Shown in pieces: positions 36,014-44,442 of a stretch of 64,000 nucleotides of DNA. The notes below the pieces were generated by a model that worked only from the letters and a program-made list of their open reading frames with translations, did not search any database and had not been told where the DNA came from. The translations under genes and the position numbers were made by a program. Within the stretch, counting starts at the first letter, position 1. Every line of letters starts with the position of its first letter. Source of the DNA: Streptomyces sp. TLI_105 (GTDB lineage Bacteria; Actinomycetota; Actinomycetes; Streptomycetales; Streptomycetaceae); NCBI RefSeq assembly GCF_900105415.1, contig NZ_FNSM01000001.1:6287501-6351500 (forward strand). The letters run 5' to 3'.

Positions 36014-36235
36014 TCAGGCGACGATCAGGTAGATGCCGTACGCCACGGCCGCCAGGCACAGGGCGAAGCAGGCGTAGGCGCCGGTGCGGGCCACGGCGGC
36101 GGATCCTCCCTGGGCGGCGGCCCGCTCCTGCTTGGAGAGGCCGATGACACCGAGGGTGAAGAGGCCCACGAGGGCGACGGTCGCCCCGAGGCTGACTCCG
36201 AAGACGGAGCCGAGGGCTGCCCAGTCGATCTTCAT
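36014..36235 (-). CDS. Small two-helix membrane protein next to pitH2
   Basis: This 73-residue protein has two hydrophobic helices (VFGVSLGATVALVGLFTLGVIG and AYACFALCLAAVAYGIYLIVA) joined by the charged loop KQERAAAQGG. It follows the phosphate transporter after 16 bp, so it shares its transcript. It may assist or modulate the transporter, but no motif shows this. The function is unknown. Confidence 0.8.
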   Translation of the reverse strand: MKIDWAALGSVFGVSLGATVALVGLFTLGVIGLSKQERAAAQGGSAAVARTGAYACFALCLAAVAYGIYLIVA

Positions 36236-36251
36236 GCTTGGTTCCAGTTCC

Positions 36252-37514
36252 TTAGACCGCGGCGGGGGCCGGGGGAGCGGCCGGGTCCGTGGGGACCGGC
36301 GCGGGGATGGTGGTCTTCAGGTCCTCGTCCGTGACGGCGGCGACGGAACCGGCCGGCGGCGGGGTGACGGCCGCGATCGCGGTGGTCACGACGCCGGCGG
36401 TCTCGGTGTCGGTCTCGACGTCGTTGACGTTGGTGTGGTCGACCACCTGACGGCGGGAGACGAGCCAGATGCCGACGCAGGAGGCGATCAGGAAGGCCGC
36501 GACGACGTAGACGCCCCAGTCGCCCTGGCGGGCGACGTACTCGGCGCCCGCGCCGACCAGGCCGGCGGCCGGCAGGGTCAGGCCCCAGGCGATGAACATG
36601 CGGGTGGCGGTCGACCAGCGGACGACACCGCCCTTGCGGCCGAGGCCCGCGCCCATGACGCCACCCGAGACGACGTGGGTGGTGGAGAGCGAGAAGCCGA
36701 GGTGGGAGGAGGCCAGGATGGTCGTGGCCGCGCTGGTCTGGGCGGCGAAGCCCTGCTGCGGCTGGAGGTCCGTGAGGCCCTTGCCCATGGTGCGGATGAT
36801 GCGCCAGCCGCCGAGGTAGGTGCCGAGCGCGATCGCCAGACCGGCGGAGACGATGACCCAGACGGGCGGGTTGGAGCCGGGGGCGAGGGTGCCGCCGGCG
36901 ACCAGGGCGAGGGTGATGATGCCCATCGTCTTCTGGGCGTCGTTGGTGCCGTGGGCGAGGGAGACGAGACCGGCGGAGGCGATCTGGCCGACCCGGTAGC
37001 CCTTGGCCGTGTCCTTCTCGTCCGTCCTGGCGCCGATCCTGTACGTCAGCTTCGTGGCCAGCATCGAGGCGATGCCCGCGACGATCGGCGCGGCGACGGC
37101 CGGGAGGAGGACCTTGCTGACGACGACCTCGCCGTTGACACCGCTGACGCCGATCGAGGCGACGGTCGCGCCGATGAGGCCGCCCATCAGGGCGTGGGAG
37201 GAGCTGGAGGGCAGTCCGACCAGCCAGGTCACCAGATTCCAGAGGATCGCGCCGACGAGCGCGGCGAGGATCACTTCGGGCTGGATGCCCTCTTCGTTGA
37301 CCAGTCCCTTGGAGATCGTCTTGGCGACCTCCACGGACAGGAACGCGCCGGCGAGGTTCAGCACGGCGGACATGGCCACCGCCGTCTTGGGCTTGAGCGC
37401 ACCGGTCGAGATGGTCGTGGCCATCGCGTTGGCGGTGTCGTGGAAACCGTTCGTGAAATCGAACACGAGAGCTGTCACGACCACAATGGCGAGCAGCAGC
37501 GTGATGTGTTCCAT
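36252..37514 (-). CDS. pitH2: Low-affinity inorganic phosphate transporter, PiT family
   Basis: This 420-residue transporter has two PHO-4 repeats: the N-terminal signature FDFTNGFHDTANAMATTISTG and the later SLAHGTNDAQKTMGI, both typical PiT ND-containing motifs. LPSSSSHALMGGLIGA and SLSTTHVVSGGVMGAGLG are also present. It imports metal-phosphate with protons. The C-terminus is a long disordered Pro/Ala/Thr tail (about 380-420). A PHO box upstream and the position beside the cobalamin genes match what I remember of S. coelicolor pitH2. Confidence 0.93.
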   Translation of the reverse strand: MEHITLLLAIVVVTALVFDFTNGFHDTANAMATTISTGALKPKTAVAMSAVLNLAGAFLSVEVAKTISKGLVNEEGIQPEVILAALVGAILWNLVTWLVGLPSSSSHALMGGLIGATVASIGVSGVNGEVVVSKVLLPAVAAPIVAGIASMLATKLTYRIGARTDEKDTAKGYRVGQIASAGLVSLAHGTNDAQKTMGIITLALVAGGTLAPGSNPPVWVIVSAGLAIALGTYLGGWRIIRTMGKGLTDLQPQQGFAAQTSAATTILASSHLGFSLSTTHVVSGGVMGAGLGRKGGVVRWSTATRMFIAWGLTLPAAGLVGAGAEYVARQGDWGVYVVAAFLIASCVGIWLVSRRQVVDHTNVNDVETDTETAGVVTTAIAAVTPPPAGSVAAVTDEDLKTTIPAPVPTDPAAPPAPAAV

Positions 37515-37561
37515 TTACCCAGGCAATCGTTTGACGTCAGTGGCTCGTCGAACGTAAGCAA

Positions 37562-37583
37562 CCTGGGTGAACGGAAGATGAAC
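37562..37583 (-). promoter_or_regulatory. PHO box (PhoP direct repeat) upstream of pitH2
   Basis: Read on the minus strand, two adjacent 11-base repeats, GTTCATCTTCC (37583-37573) and GTTCACCCAGG (37572-37562), match the Streptomyces PhoP-unit consensus GTTCAYYYRSS, the second fully. They end 48 bp upstream of the pitH2 ATG. Confidence 0.85.
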
Positions 37584-37890
37584 TGGGGCGGGCGGCGTGG
37601 TGTCCCTATCCGGTGTCAAGAGGTTCCGCTTCCTGCCCCGGAGGGCGCGGCGTCCACGATGCGGTCACCGCGCAACCCCGGCTGATCCCGTCCTTCCCGG
37701 GGCACATGCGACCTGCCCCGCTTCCTCCCCCGGCACCCCGTTCCACCCCCTGGACAGGACGGTCCGACAGGGAGGCCCCCCGGAGGAGACCCATGTCACT
37801 CCCCGGAGCGCCCCCTCCGGTCCCGCAGCGATCCGCCCCGGCCGGGTCCGTCCGGTGGCAGCACCACCCCGCCCTGCCGAGACTGGGAGC
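37584..37890. other. Intergenic region between PHO box and alpha/beta hydrolase
   Basis: This 307-bp stretch has no convincing gene. A strong GGAGGAG (about 37781) precedes an ATG at 37793 that opens a 46-codon frame ending at 37933, overlapping the hydrolase start. Its Pro/Arg-rich product looks random. I see no clear promoter for the hydrolase. Confidence 0.35.
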
Positions 37891-39018
37891 GTGCGCCCGG
37901 CTACAGCGACGGCAGCGGCCGTCACCATCCTGATCGGTGTCGGCGCGGCCGCGATCGCGGCCGGCCGGTACGCCAGCGACGTCGCCCTCAAGGCGCCGTC
38001 CGGAAGACCACTGCCCGGAGATCCCGGACTCACCGTGCACGCCACGGGGCCCGAACGGATCACCCTCACCCGCAGCCTCGCCTCGCTGCGCCCCGGCACG
38101 TACGGCATGGACGCCCCCGGCCTGCACGCCGTCCTCGGCCCCGTCCTCGACCGTGTCCCGCACACCGCCGACACCGTCGTCCGCCGCCTGGAGCGGGTCG
38201 AACTGGGCGTCCTCGGGCCCGGCGCCCGCGTCCGGCTCACCCCCCAGCTCCACCGCGGCACCCCGACCGGCGCCCTCGGCCTCGTCCACGAGGACGTCGA
38301 GATCCCCGGCGAGCTCGGCCCCCTGCCCGCCTGGCTCGTGCCCGGCCACCGGAGCACCTGGGTGATCGCCCTGCACGGCCTCGGCACCACCCGCGAGCAC
38401 CCGCTGAACCTCGTCCCCTTCTACGACCGCCGCAAGATCCCCGTCCTCGTCCCCGCCTACCGGGGTGACGAAGGGGCGCCCGCCTCCCCGGACGGCCTCG
38501 CCCACCTCGGCGACTCCGAGTGGCGTGACGTCGACGCCGCCATCCGCTACGCCGTCCGCCGCGGGGCCCGGAAGGTCATCCTGCACGGCTGGGGGACCGG
38601 CGCCACGATGGCCCTGCGCGCCGCCGCCGAATCGGGCGTGCGCGACCGGATCGGCGGCCTCGTCCTCGACTCCCCGGTCCTCGACTGGGAGGCCACCCTC
38701 CGCAACCTCGCGGCGGCCCGCCACGTCCCGGGACCCCTGCTCCCGCTCGCCGTCCGCGCCGCCCAGGGCAGGACCGGCCCGCACGGCGACCTCCTCCGGG
38801 CCGTCTCCGAGCCGGGCGCCCTGCGCGCCCCGGCCCTCCTCTTCCACGGCCCCGACGACACCCTCGCCCCCTGGGAGCCCTCCGTCGAGCTCGCCGCCCG
38901 GCTGCCCGGCCTGGTCGGCCTGCGGACCGTGAAGCAGGCCCCGCACGCCGCGATGTGGAACGCCGACCCGAACCGCTACGAGGAGTCCCTGCGCCGCTTC
39001 CTCACCCCGCTGCTCTGA
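37891..39018 (+). CDS. Alpha/beta hydrolase-fold protein with altered nucleophile motif
   Basis: This 375-residue protein has an N-terminal membrane anchor (TAAAVTILIGVGAAAIAAG, about 6-25) and a C-terminal alpha/beta hydrolase domain with WVIALHGLGTTREHP (oxyanion region), LLFHGPDDTLAPWEPS (acid) and KQAPHAAMWN (His). The nucleophile elbow reads HGWGTGATMAL, where a GWSTG-type motif would be expected, so the catalytic Ser is replaced by Gly. It may be non-catalytic or use another residue. GTG 37891 is the only in-frame start that gives this anchor without a long Pro-rich extension; the GGGAG just before it is too close for a standard ribosome site. Confidence 0.8.
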   Translation: MRPATATAAAVTILIGVGAAAIAAGRYASDVALKAPSGRPLPGDPGLTVHATGPERITLTRSLASLRPGTYGMDAPGLHAVLGPVLDRVPHTADTVVRRLERVELGVLGPGARVRLTPQLHRGTPTGALGLVHEDVEIPGELGPLPAWLVPGHRSTWVIALHGLGTTREHPLNLVPFYDRRKIPVLVPAYRGDEGAPASPDGLAHLGDSEWRDVDAAIRYAVRRGARKVILHGWGTGATMALRAAAESGVRDRIGGLVLDSPVLDWEATLRNLAAARHVPGPLLPLAVRAAQGRTGPHGDLLRAVSEPGALRAPALLFHGPDDTLAPWEPSVELAARLPGLVGLRTVKQAPHAAMWNADPNRYEESLRRFLTPLL

Positions 39019-39072
39019 CGGCACTTCTGATTCCGATTGGGCTTTCGGGCCGTCAGCGGGAAGACTGCCCCC

Positions 39073-40491
39073 GTGACGTCTCGAAAGCCCGATGAACCAT
39101 TGGCGCGCAACTCCAGACTCCGACTCGTCCGCCCGCGGGCGCTGGCCACCGCCCGACGGGCCGTGACGACCCGGCGCACCCGGCCGGCGCCGCGGCCGCC
39201 CGAGGGCACTCCGCCCCGCGCGGAGCTCGCCCGCCAGGCCCGGCACGTCCTCGCCGACGCCGTACGGATCGCCCGCTGGGCCGCCGTCGAGCACGGGGCC
39301 GACACGGCGCCCCGCACCGGCCCCGGCGCCCGCCCCGCCCAGGAACGCGCCGCGGCCGCACTGGACCTGACGCCCGGCCAGATCCGGGCCGGCTGGGACC
39401 GCGCCCGGCTCGCCGGACTCGTCGAGCTGCACGGCGACACCGCCCGCCCCGGCTGGCGGCTGCGCGCCTGGGACCGCGACGACTCCGCCGTCCTGCGCGG
39501 CTGGGTCGCCCTCTTCGACGCCTGGTCGCTCGTCCACCCCGCCCCCGAGGGGGTCGCCCCGAGCGCCGTCGCCGAGGTCGTCGAGGCCGTCCCGCAGGTG
39601 CTCTCGCTGCTCCAGCTCTCCCAGGGCCCGGTCCTCGTCCCCGCCCTCCTCGACCTCCTCGGCCAGCGCGTCGAGGAGCTCCGCGAGGAGCGCTGCGAGG
39701 TCCCCGCGGCCGAGCAGACGCCCGAGACGGCGGACGCCCCCGCCGTCCCCACCCTCGATGGTCTGCCCGCCCTCCTCGACTGGGCCCTGGAGGGCCTGGC
39801 CGCCGTCGGCGCGCTCACCCTGGACCCCGGCACCGACGAGCGCCAAGCCACCCTGACCCCGCTCGGCAACTGGGCGGTCTGGGTCAAGCTGGAGCAGATC
39901 TGCGTCGCCGCGCAGAGCCCGGCGGGCAACATCGAGCAGTCCGCCGAGGACATGCTCCGCGGCTGCGCCCGGCTCACCCCGGGTCCGGCCCGTGACGAGT
40001 ACCGCGCCTGGCTCGCGGCCCGCACCCTGTCCAGCGCCGTGAGCGAACTCCTCGCCGTCGCCCGCGGCGAGGACGCCCTCCTGCGCGGTCTCGCCTTCGA
40101 GGCGCTCCGCGTCGTCGGGGCGCCCGCCGAGGCCGAGGTGCGGGCCACCGTCGCCGAGCCCTCGCTCCGCCCGTACGCGCTGCTCTGGCTGGCCGAGTAC
40201 GAGGGGGCGGACCCCGACGAGGCCCAGGAGGTGCTGACCCGCGAGGAGTCGACCTGGCTCTGGGTCGACACCGCGGCGGCCGTCGCCGACCACGGCGAGA
40301 GCGAACTGCTCGTCCGCCACCTCGACTCCGCCGTGCAGGGCACCGTCCCGGCGCTGCTCGACGAGGTCCGCGCCGTCGGCCACCCCCGCACGGTCCAGGT
40401 CCTGGTCGCCCTGGCGGCCGCCCACCCGGACCCGGCCCTGGCCAAGGCGGTCCGCCGGGCCGCCTTCCAGGTCCACACCGGCGGAGCCTGA
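39073..40491 (+). CDS. Conserved actinobacterial hypothetical protein
   Basis: This 472-residue soluble protein has an Arg-rich N-terminus (SRLRLVRPRALATARRAVTTRRTRPAPRP in composition), then a helical domain. ALDLTPGQIRAGWDRARLAGLVEL resembles a winged-helix segment, and the later LTPLGNWAVWVKLEQI has a similar feel. The C-terminal third (about 330-472) is Ala/Leu-rich with repeat-like helices. I do not recognise a function. The start GTG 39073 has GGAAG nine bases upstream; a longer frame begins at 39037. It follows the hydrolase by 54 bp and may be co-transcribed. Confidence 0.75.
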   Translation: MTSRKPDEPLARNSRLRLVRPRALATARRAVTTRRTRPAPRPPEGTPPRAELARQARHVLADAVRIARWAAVEHGADTAPRTGPGARPAQERAAAALDLTPGQIRAGWDRARLAGLVELHGDTARPGWRLRAWDRDDSAVLRGWVALFDAWSLVHPAPEGVAPSAVAEVVEAVPQVLSLLQLSQGPVLVPALLDLLGQRVEELREERCEVPAAEQTPETADAPAVPTLDGLPALLDWALEGLAAVGALTLDPGTDERQATLTPLGNWAVWVKLEQICVAAQSPAGNIEQSAEDMLRGCARLTPGPARDEYRAWLAARTLSSAVSELLAVARGEDALLRGLAFEALRVVGAPAEAEVRATVAEPSLRPYALLWLAEYEGADPDEAQEVLTREESTWLWVDTAAAVADHGESELLVRHLDSAVQGTVPALLDEVRAVGHPRTVQVLVALAAAHPDPALAKAVRRAAFQVHTGGA

Positions 40492-40504
40492 CCTCAGGGG
40501 GCGC

Positions 40505-40906
40505 TCACTCCGTCGCGCCGGGGGCGTACGTACCGAAGCTCCATACGTTGCCCTCGGCGTCCCGGGCCGTGTAGTCCCGCGCGCCGTACTCCTGGTCTCT
40601 CGGCGGCAGCACGATCTCGATGCCCTGCGCCACCGCCCGGGCGTGGTGCTCGTCGACGTCGTCCACGCGCACGTACACCGCGGTGGGCCCGCCGTCGCCC
40701 ATCAGCTTGTCGAACTCGGTGCCGCTGCCCTTGCTGCCCAGCATCACCATGCCGTTCCCGCAGGCGAGCTCGGCGTGCATGACGCGGCCGTCCTCGCCCT
40801 CGTACACGGCGTGCTCGGTGAAGCCGAAGCCCTCCGTGAGCTGTTTGATCGCCGCCTTCGCGTCCTCGTACCGCAGCGCCGGACAGATGTCGGGGGTCCC
40901 AGCCAT
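40505..40906 (-). CDS. VOC-family (glyoxalase/bleomycin-resistance fold) protein
   Basis: This 133-residue protein is a single VOC module pair: CPALRYEDAKAAIKQLTEGFGFTEH, VMHAELACGNGMVMLGS, VYVRVDDVDEHHARAVAQGIEIV, and the ending ARDYTARDAEGNVWSFGTY, which carries the usual Glu metal-ligand region. Members are metal-dependent isomerases, dioxygenases or binding proteins; the substrate is unknown. ATG 40906 follows GAGGAAG. It is convergent with the preceding hypothetical gene and upstream of the peptidase gene on the same strand. Confidence 0.85.
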   Translation of the reverse strand: MAGTPDICPALRYEDAKAAIKQLTEGFGFTEHAVYEGEDGRVMHAELACGNGMVMLGSKGSGTEFDKLMGDGGPTAVYVRVDDVDEHHARAVAQGIEIVLPPRDQEYGARDYTARDAEGNVWSFGTYAPGATE

Positions 40907-40964
40907 CCCGATCACTTCCTCTCGATGTGACCTGGATCTCAGTCTGGCAGTCGCCACCGACAAC

Positions 40965-41855
40965 TCAGCGGAAGGTGTTGCACCGGGCCATGTCACCGGT
41001 CCGGTAGCCCTGGTAGAACCACTGCTGCCGCTGCGCCGCCGAGCCGTGCGTCCAGCTCTCCGGCGTCACCCGCCCCTGGAACCTCTCCTGGATCCGGTCG
41101 TCGCCCACGGCCGCCGCCGCGTCCAGGCCGTCCCGGATGTCCTCGTCGGTGAGCCGGGTGAGCAGCAGCCGGCCCGTCTTCTCGTCGGGGGTGGTCGTCG
41201 CGTGCCGCGCCCAGACCCCGGCGTAGCAGTCGGCCTGGAGCTCGACCCGCACGGCGTTGGAGTCCGCGCCGGTCCGCCCGTCCTGGGCGCGGCCGAGGGT
41301 CCCCATCAGGTTCTGGACGTGGTGGCCGTACTCGTGCGCCACCACGTACGCCTGGGCGAAGGGCCCGCCGGTCGAGCCGAACTTGGTCCGCAGCTCGTCG
41401 AAGAAGCCCAGGTCCAGATAGACCTGCCGGTCGCCGGGGCAGTAGAAGGGCCCCACCGCCGAGGTCGCCGAGCCGCACGCGGTGCCGACCCGCTCGGTGA
41501 ACATCACGGTGGTGGCGTTCCCGTAGGTGCCGCCCCGGCGCGGGTACTCGCTCCGCCAGTAGTCCTGCACGCTGTTGACGACGGCGACGATCCGGCAGTC
41601 CTGGCGCGCGTTGGCGTCCGAGCCCTTCTTGCAGCTCTGGTTCACCTGGGCCGCGGACGAGGAGCTCGCGGCCGGCTCGTCACCGCCGGAGGAGAGCCCG
41701 AGCTGGTCCGGCCCCACCCCGAAGAGCACGCCCAGGATCAGGGCGACGAGGCCGATGACGCCGCCGCCGACGGTCGCCCTGCCGCCGGGGATGCGGCTGC
41801 CGCGGACGTCCCGTACCTCCGAGGTGTCCAGGTCGGCGTCGTCGTCGAACTGCAC
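40965..41855 (-). CDS. YpfJ-type neutral zinc metallopeptidase, membrane-anchored
   Basis: This 296-residue protein has a short cytoplasmic N-terminus, one transmembrane helix ([20 protein letters not shown], about 28-47) and an extracellular zinc-peptidase domain. The HEXXH site is [10 protein letters not shown], with a downstream Glu/Asp in [13 protein letters not shown]. Cys residues (NQSCKKG, RQDCR, GTACGS, FYCPG) probably form disulfides. GTG 41855 follows GGAGGGTGG. The physiological substrate is unknown. It is divergent from the ABC-F locus. Confidence 0.9.
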   Translation of the reverse strand: MQFDDDADLDTSEVRDVRGSRIPGGRATVGGGVIGLVALILGVLFGVGPDQLGLSSGGDEPAASSSSAAQVNQSCKKGSDANARQDCRIVAVVNSVQDYWRSEYPRRGGTYGNATTVMFTERVGTACGSATSAVGPFYCPGDRQVYLDLGFFDELRTKFGSTGGPFAQAYVVAHEYGHHVQNLMGTLGRAQDGRTGADSNAVRVELQADCYAGVWARHATTTPDEKTGRLLLTRLTDEDIRDGLDAAAAVGDDRIQERFQGRVTPESWTHGSAAQRQQWFYQGYRTGDMARCNTFR

Positions 41856-42035
41856 GGTCCACCACCCTCCGCGTCGCTGTCGCGGCGGTGGCCGCCGCCC
41901 TGCGCCGAGTATCGGGTGATCTCGCCCCGCTCGCCCCTTTTTAGACGCATCGGCAGGAATGTGAGAAAGATCCGAATCCGCCTGCCGTACCCGTATGGCC
42001 GAAAACCAGTTGCAGGCGCCCGTTAGACTGGCCGC

Positions 42036-42062
42036 ATGGCCATTCTCCTTTGGGTGCATTAG
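42036..42062 (+). CDS. Possible leaderless 8-residue leader peptide upstream of ABC-F gene
   Basis: ATG GCC ATT CTC CTT TGG GTG CAT TAG encodes MAILLWVH. A good Streptomyces -10, TAGACT (42024-42029), ends six bases before the ATG, so transcription would start at or next to the A of ATG. The short frame ends 61 bp before the ABC-F start. Antibiotic-resistance ABC-F genes in other bacteria are often controlled by leader peptides through ribosome stalling; whether this applies here is inference. I see no clear terminator hairpin in the 61-bp gap. Confidence 0.45.
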   Translation: MAILLWVH

Positions 42063-42123
42063 CGGCGTCGAAGCCCGCCACCAGCCGTCCTTCCGCCCTT
42101 TCCCACCGCCCTGGAGTCTGTCC

Positions 42124-43722
42124 GTGATCACCGCTTCCGGCATCGAGCTGCGCGCCGGCGCCCGCGTCCTCATCGAATCCGCTTCCTTCCGCGTCGCCAA
42201 GGGCGACCGCATCGGCCTCGTCGGCCGCAACGGAGCGGGCAAGACCACGCTCACCAAGTGCCTCGCCGGCGAGGGCCAGCCGGCCGCCGGCAGCATCGCC
42301 CGCTCCGGCGAGGTCGGCTACCTTCCGCAGGACCCGCGCACCGGCGACCTCGACGTCCTGGCCCGCGACCGCATCCTCTCCGCCCGAGGCCTCGACACCC
42401 TCATCAAGAAGATGCGGATGAACGAGGAGCGCATCGCCACCGGCTCCGGCGCCACCCGCGACAAGGCGCTGCGACAGTACGAGCGCCAGGAGACCGAGTT
42501 CCTGACCAAGGGCGGGTACGCGGCCGAGGCCGAGGCCTCCACCATCGCCGCCGCCCTCGGCCTGCCCGACCGGGTCATGGGCCAGCCGCTGCACACCCTC
42601 TCCGGCGGTCAGCGCCGCCGCGTCGAGCTCGCCCGGATCCTCTTCTCCGACGCCGACACCCTGCTCCTCGACGAGCCCACGAACCACCTCGACGCCGACT
42701 CCATCGTCTGGCTGCGCGACTACCTGAAGACCTACCGCGGCGGCTTCATCGTCATCTCCCACGACGTCGACCTCGTCGAGACCGTGGTGAACAAGGTCTT
42801 CTACCTGGACGCCAACCGCTCCACGATCGACGTCTACAACATGGGCTGGAAGCTCTACCAGCAGCAGCGCGAGGCGGACGAGAAGCGCCGCAAGCGCGAG
42901 CGCCAGAACGCCGAGAAGAAGGCCGCCGCGCTCAACTCGCAGGCCGACAAGATGCGCGCCAAGGCCACCAAGACCGTCGCCGCGCAGAACATGGCCAAGC
43001 GCGCCGAGCGGCTGCTCTCCGGCCTGGAGGCGGTCCGGGCCTCCGACAAGGTCGCCAAGCTCCGCTTCCCCGAGCCGGCGCCCTGCGGCAAGACCCCGCT
43101 GACGGCCGAGGGGCTCTCCAAGTCCTACGGCTCGCTGGAGATCTTCACCGATGTGAGCCTCGCGATCGACAAGGGCTCGCGCGTCGTCATCCTCGGCCTC
43201 AACGGCGCGGGCAAGACGACCCTGCTGCGCCTCCTCGGCGGCGTCGAGAAGCCCGACACCGGCGAGGTCACCCCGGGTCACGGCCTGAAGCTCGGCTACT
43301 ACGCCCAGGAGCACGAAACGCTCGACCCCGAGCGGACCGTCCTGGAGAACATGCGCTCCGCCGCGCCCGACCTCGACCTCGTCGACGTGCGCAAGACGCT
43401 CGGCTCCTTCCTCTTCTCCGGCGACGACGTCGACAAGCCGGCCGGCGTCCTCTCCGGCGGCGAGAAGACCCGGCTCGCGCTCGCGACCCTCGTCGTCTCC
43501 TCGGCGAACGTGCTGCTCCTCGACGAGCCCACCAACAACCTGGACCCGGCCAGCCGCGAGGAGATCCTCGGCGCGCTGCGCACGTACAAGGGCGCCGTCG
43601 TCCTCGTCACCCACGACGAGGGCGCCGTGGAGGCGCTCGACCCGGAGCGGATCATCCTGCTCCCGGACGGCGTCGAGGACCTGTGGGGCGCGGACTACGC
43701 GGACCTGGTGGCCCTCGCCTGA
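42124..43722 (+). CDS. ABC-F family ribosome-associated ATPase
   Basis: This 532-residue protein has two ABC domains and no membrane part. Walker A sites are GRNGAGKTT (34-42) and GLNGAGKTT, signatures [15 protein letters not shown] and [14 protein letters not shown], and Walker [12 protein letters not shown] and [12 protein letters not shown] charged coiled linker separates the domains ([20 protein letters not shown]). ABC-F proteins bind the ribosomal E site and affect translation or protect against antibiotics. The GTG at 42124 follows GGAG. Upstream is a candidate leader peptide. Confidence 0.93.
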   Translation: MITASGIELRAGARVLIESASFRVAKGDRIGLVGRNGAGKTTLTKCLAGEGQPAAGSIARSGEVGYLPQDPRTGDLDVLARDRILSARGLDTLIKKMRMNEERIATGSGATRDKALRQYERQETEFLTKGGYAAEAEASTIAAALGLPDRVMGQPLHTLSGGQRRRVELARILFSDADTLLLDEPTNHLDADSIVWLRDYLKTYRGGFIVISHDVDLVETVVNKVFYLDANRSTIDVYNMGWKLYQQQREADEKRRKRERQNAEKKAAALNSQADKMRAKATKTVAAQNMAKRAERLLSGLEAVRASDKVAKLRFPEPAPCGKTPLTAEGLSKSYGSLEIFTDVSLAIDKGSRVVILGLNGAGKTTLLRLLGGVEKPDTGEVTPGHGLKLGYYAQEHETLDPERTVLENMRSAAPDLDLVDVRKTLGSFLFSGDDVDKPAGVLSGGEKTRLALATLVVSSANVLLLDEPTNNLDPASREEILGALRTYKGAVVLVTHDEGAVEALDPERIILLPDGVEDLWGADYADLVALA

Positions 43723-43762
43723 CCCTCCGAGGGGCGTCCCGGGGCCTCGTCCGGCCCCGGAT

Positions 43763-43819
43763 GATCATCCCGGGCTGGATCATTCGGCTCATGGGTGATC
43801 CGTCATCTGAGTGAGGATC
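43763..43819. promoter_or_regulatory. Cluster of GATC sites upstream of gbn
   Basis: GATC occurs at 43763, 43778, 43797 and 43816, spaced 15, 19 and 19 bp, and again at 44045 in the gbn leader. Gbn is described as a GATC-binding nucleoid protein, so this looks like an autoregulatory array. The rest of the 365-bp gap (43723-44087) shows no gene; hairpin-forming GGGGCCTCGTCCGGCCCC at about 43741 may end the ABC-F transcript. Confidence 0.55.
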
Positions 43820-44087
43820 TCTCGTACCTCCCGGCGCGGTGCTCTGCCGAATCCTTCCGGCAGACCCGCGCCGTACGCGTGTTCCCCTTGCTGCGCTGAC
43901 CTGGCACTTCCCGTACCGACCGGTTCGAAGGCGCGTTTCCAGCCCCCCGGAATGCAGGCTTCCGTTCGTGATGACGGCGTACTCGTCCACAAACCCGGCG
44001 GCACGGACCTTGTCGAATGGGTGGCCAGGACGGACGGGAGGGGTGATCATGAGAAGTCCAGAGCGCACTTCCCATGAGGAGGCACGG

Positions 44088-44309
44088 GTGGCCGAGACTC
44101 TGAAGAAGGGCAGCCGGGTGACCGGCGCCGCGCGCGACAAGCTCGCGGCAGACCTGAAGAAGAAGTACGACTCCGGTGCGAGCATCCGGGCGCTGGCCGA
44201 GGAAACCGGCCGCTCCTACGGGTTCGTCCACCGGATGCTGAGCGAGTCCGGAGTCACGCTGCGCGGACGCGGCGGAGCGACACGGGGCAAGAAGGCGGCC
44301 TCGGCCTGA
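44088..44309 (+). CDS. gbn: Gbn-like small helix-turn-helix nucleoid-associated protein
   Basis: This 73-residue basic protein has a single helix-turn-helix (LAADLKKKYDSGASIRALAEETGRSYGFVHRMLSESG) and an Arg/Lys-rich tail (RGRGGATRGKKAASA). It matches, as I remember it, the GATC-binding nucleoid protein Gbn (SCO1839), which affects Streptomyces development. I chose GTG 44088 because GAGGAGG lies five bases upstream and the length fits; ATG 44049, with GGGAGGGG upstream, would add 13 residues. A GATC cluster precedes it. Confidence 0.85.
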   Translation: MAETLKKGSRVTGAARDKLAADLKKKYDSGASIRALAEETGRSYGFVHRMLSESGVTLRGRGGATRGKKAASA

Positions 44310-44442
44310 CATCGGGGCGGCTCGACCGGTCCACCGGGACCTCCCGGTGGGCACCCGGTCGACCCTGCGGTCGGCCAGGTGGTTACTGTGCAGTCACTTA
44401 GCATCTCGCATGCAGTGCTGCACCGGAACCGGAGGCGCCCCC

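Noticed and set aside
37793..37933. 46-codon frame behind a strong GGAGGAG
   Set aside because: The product is Pro/Arg-rich without family resemblance and it overlaps the hydrolase start; I kept it only as a note.
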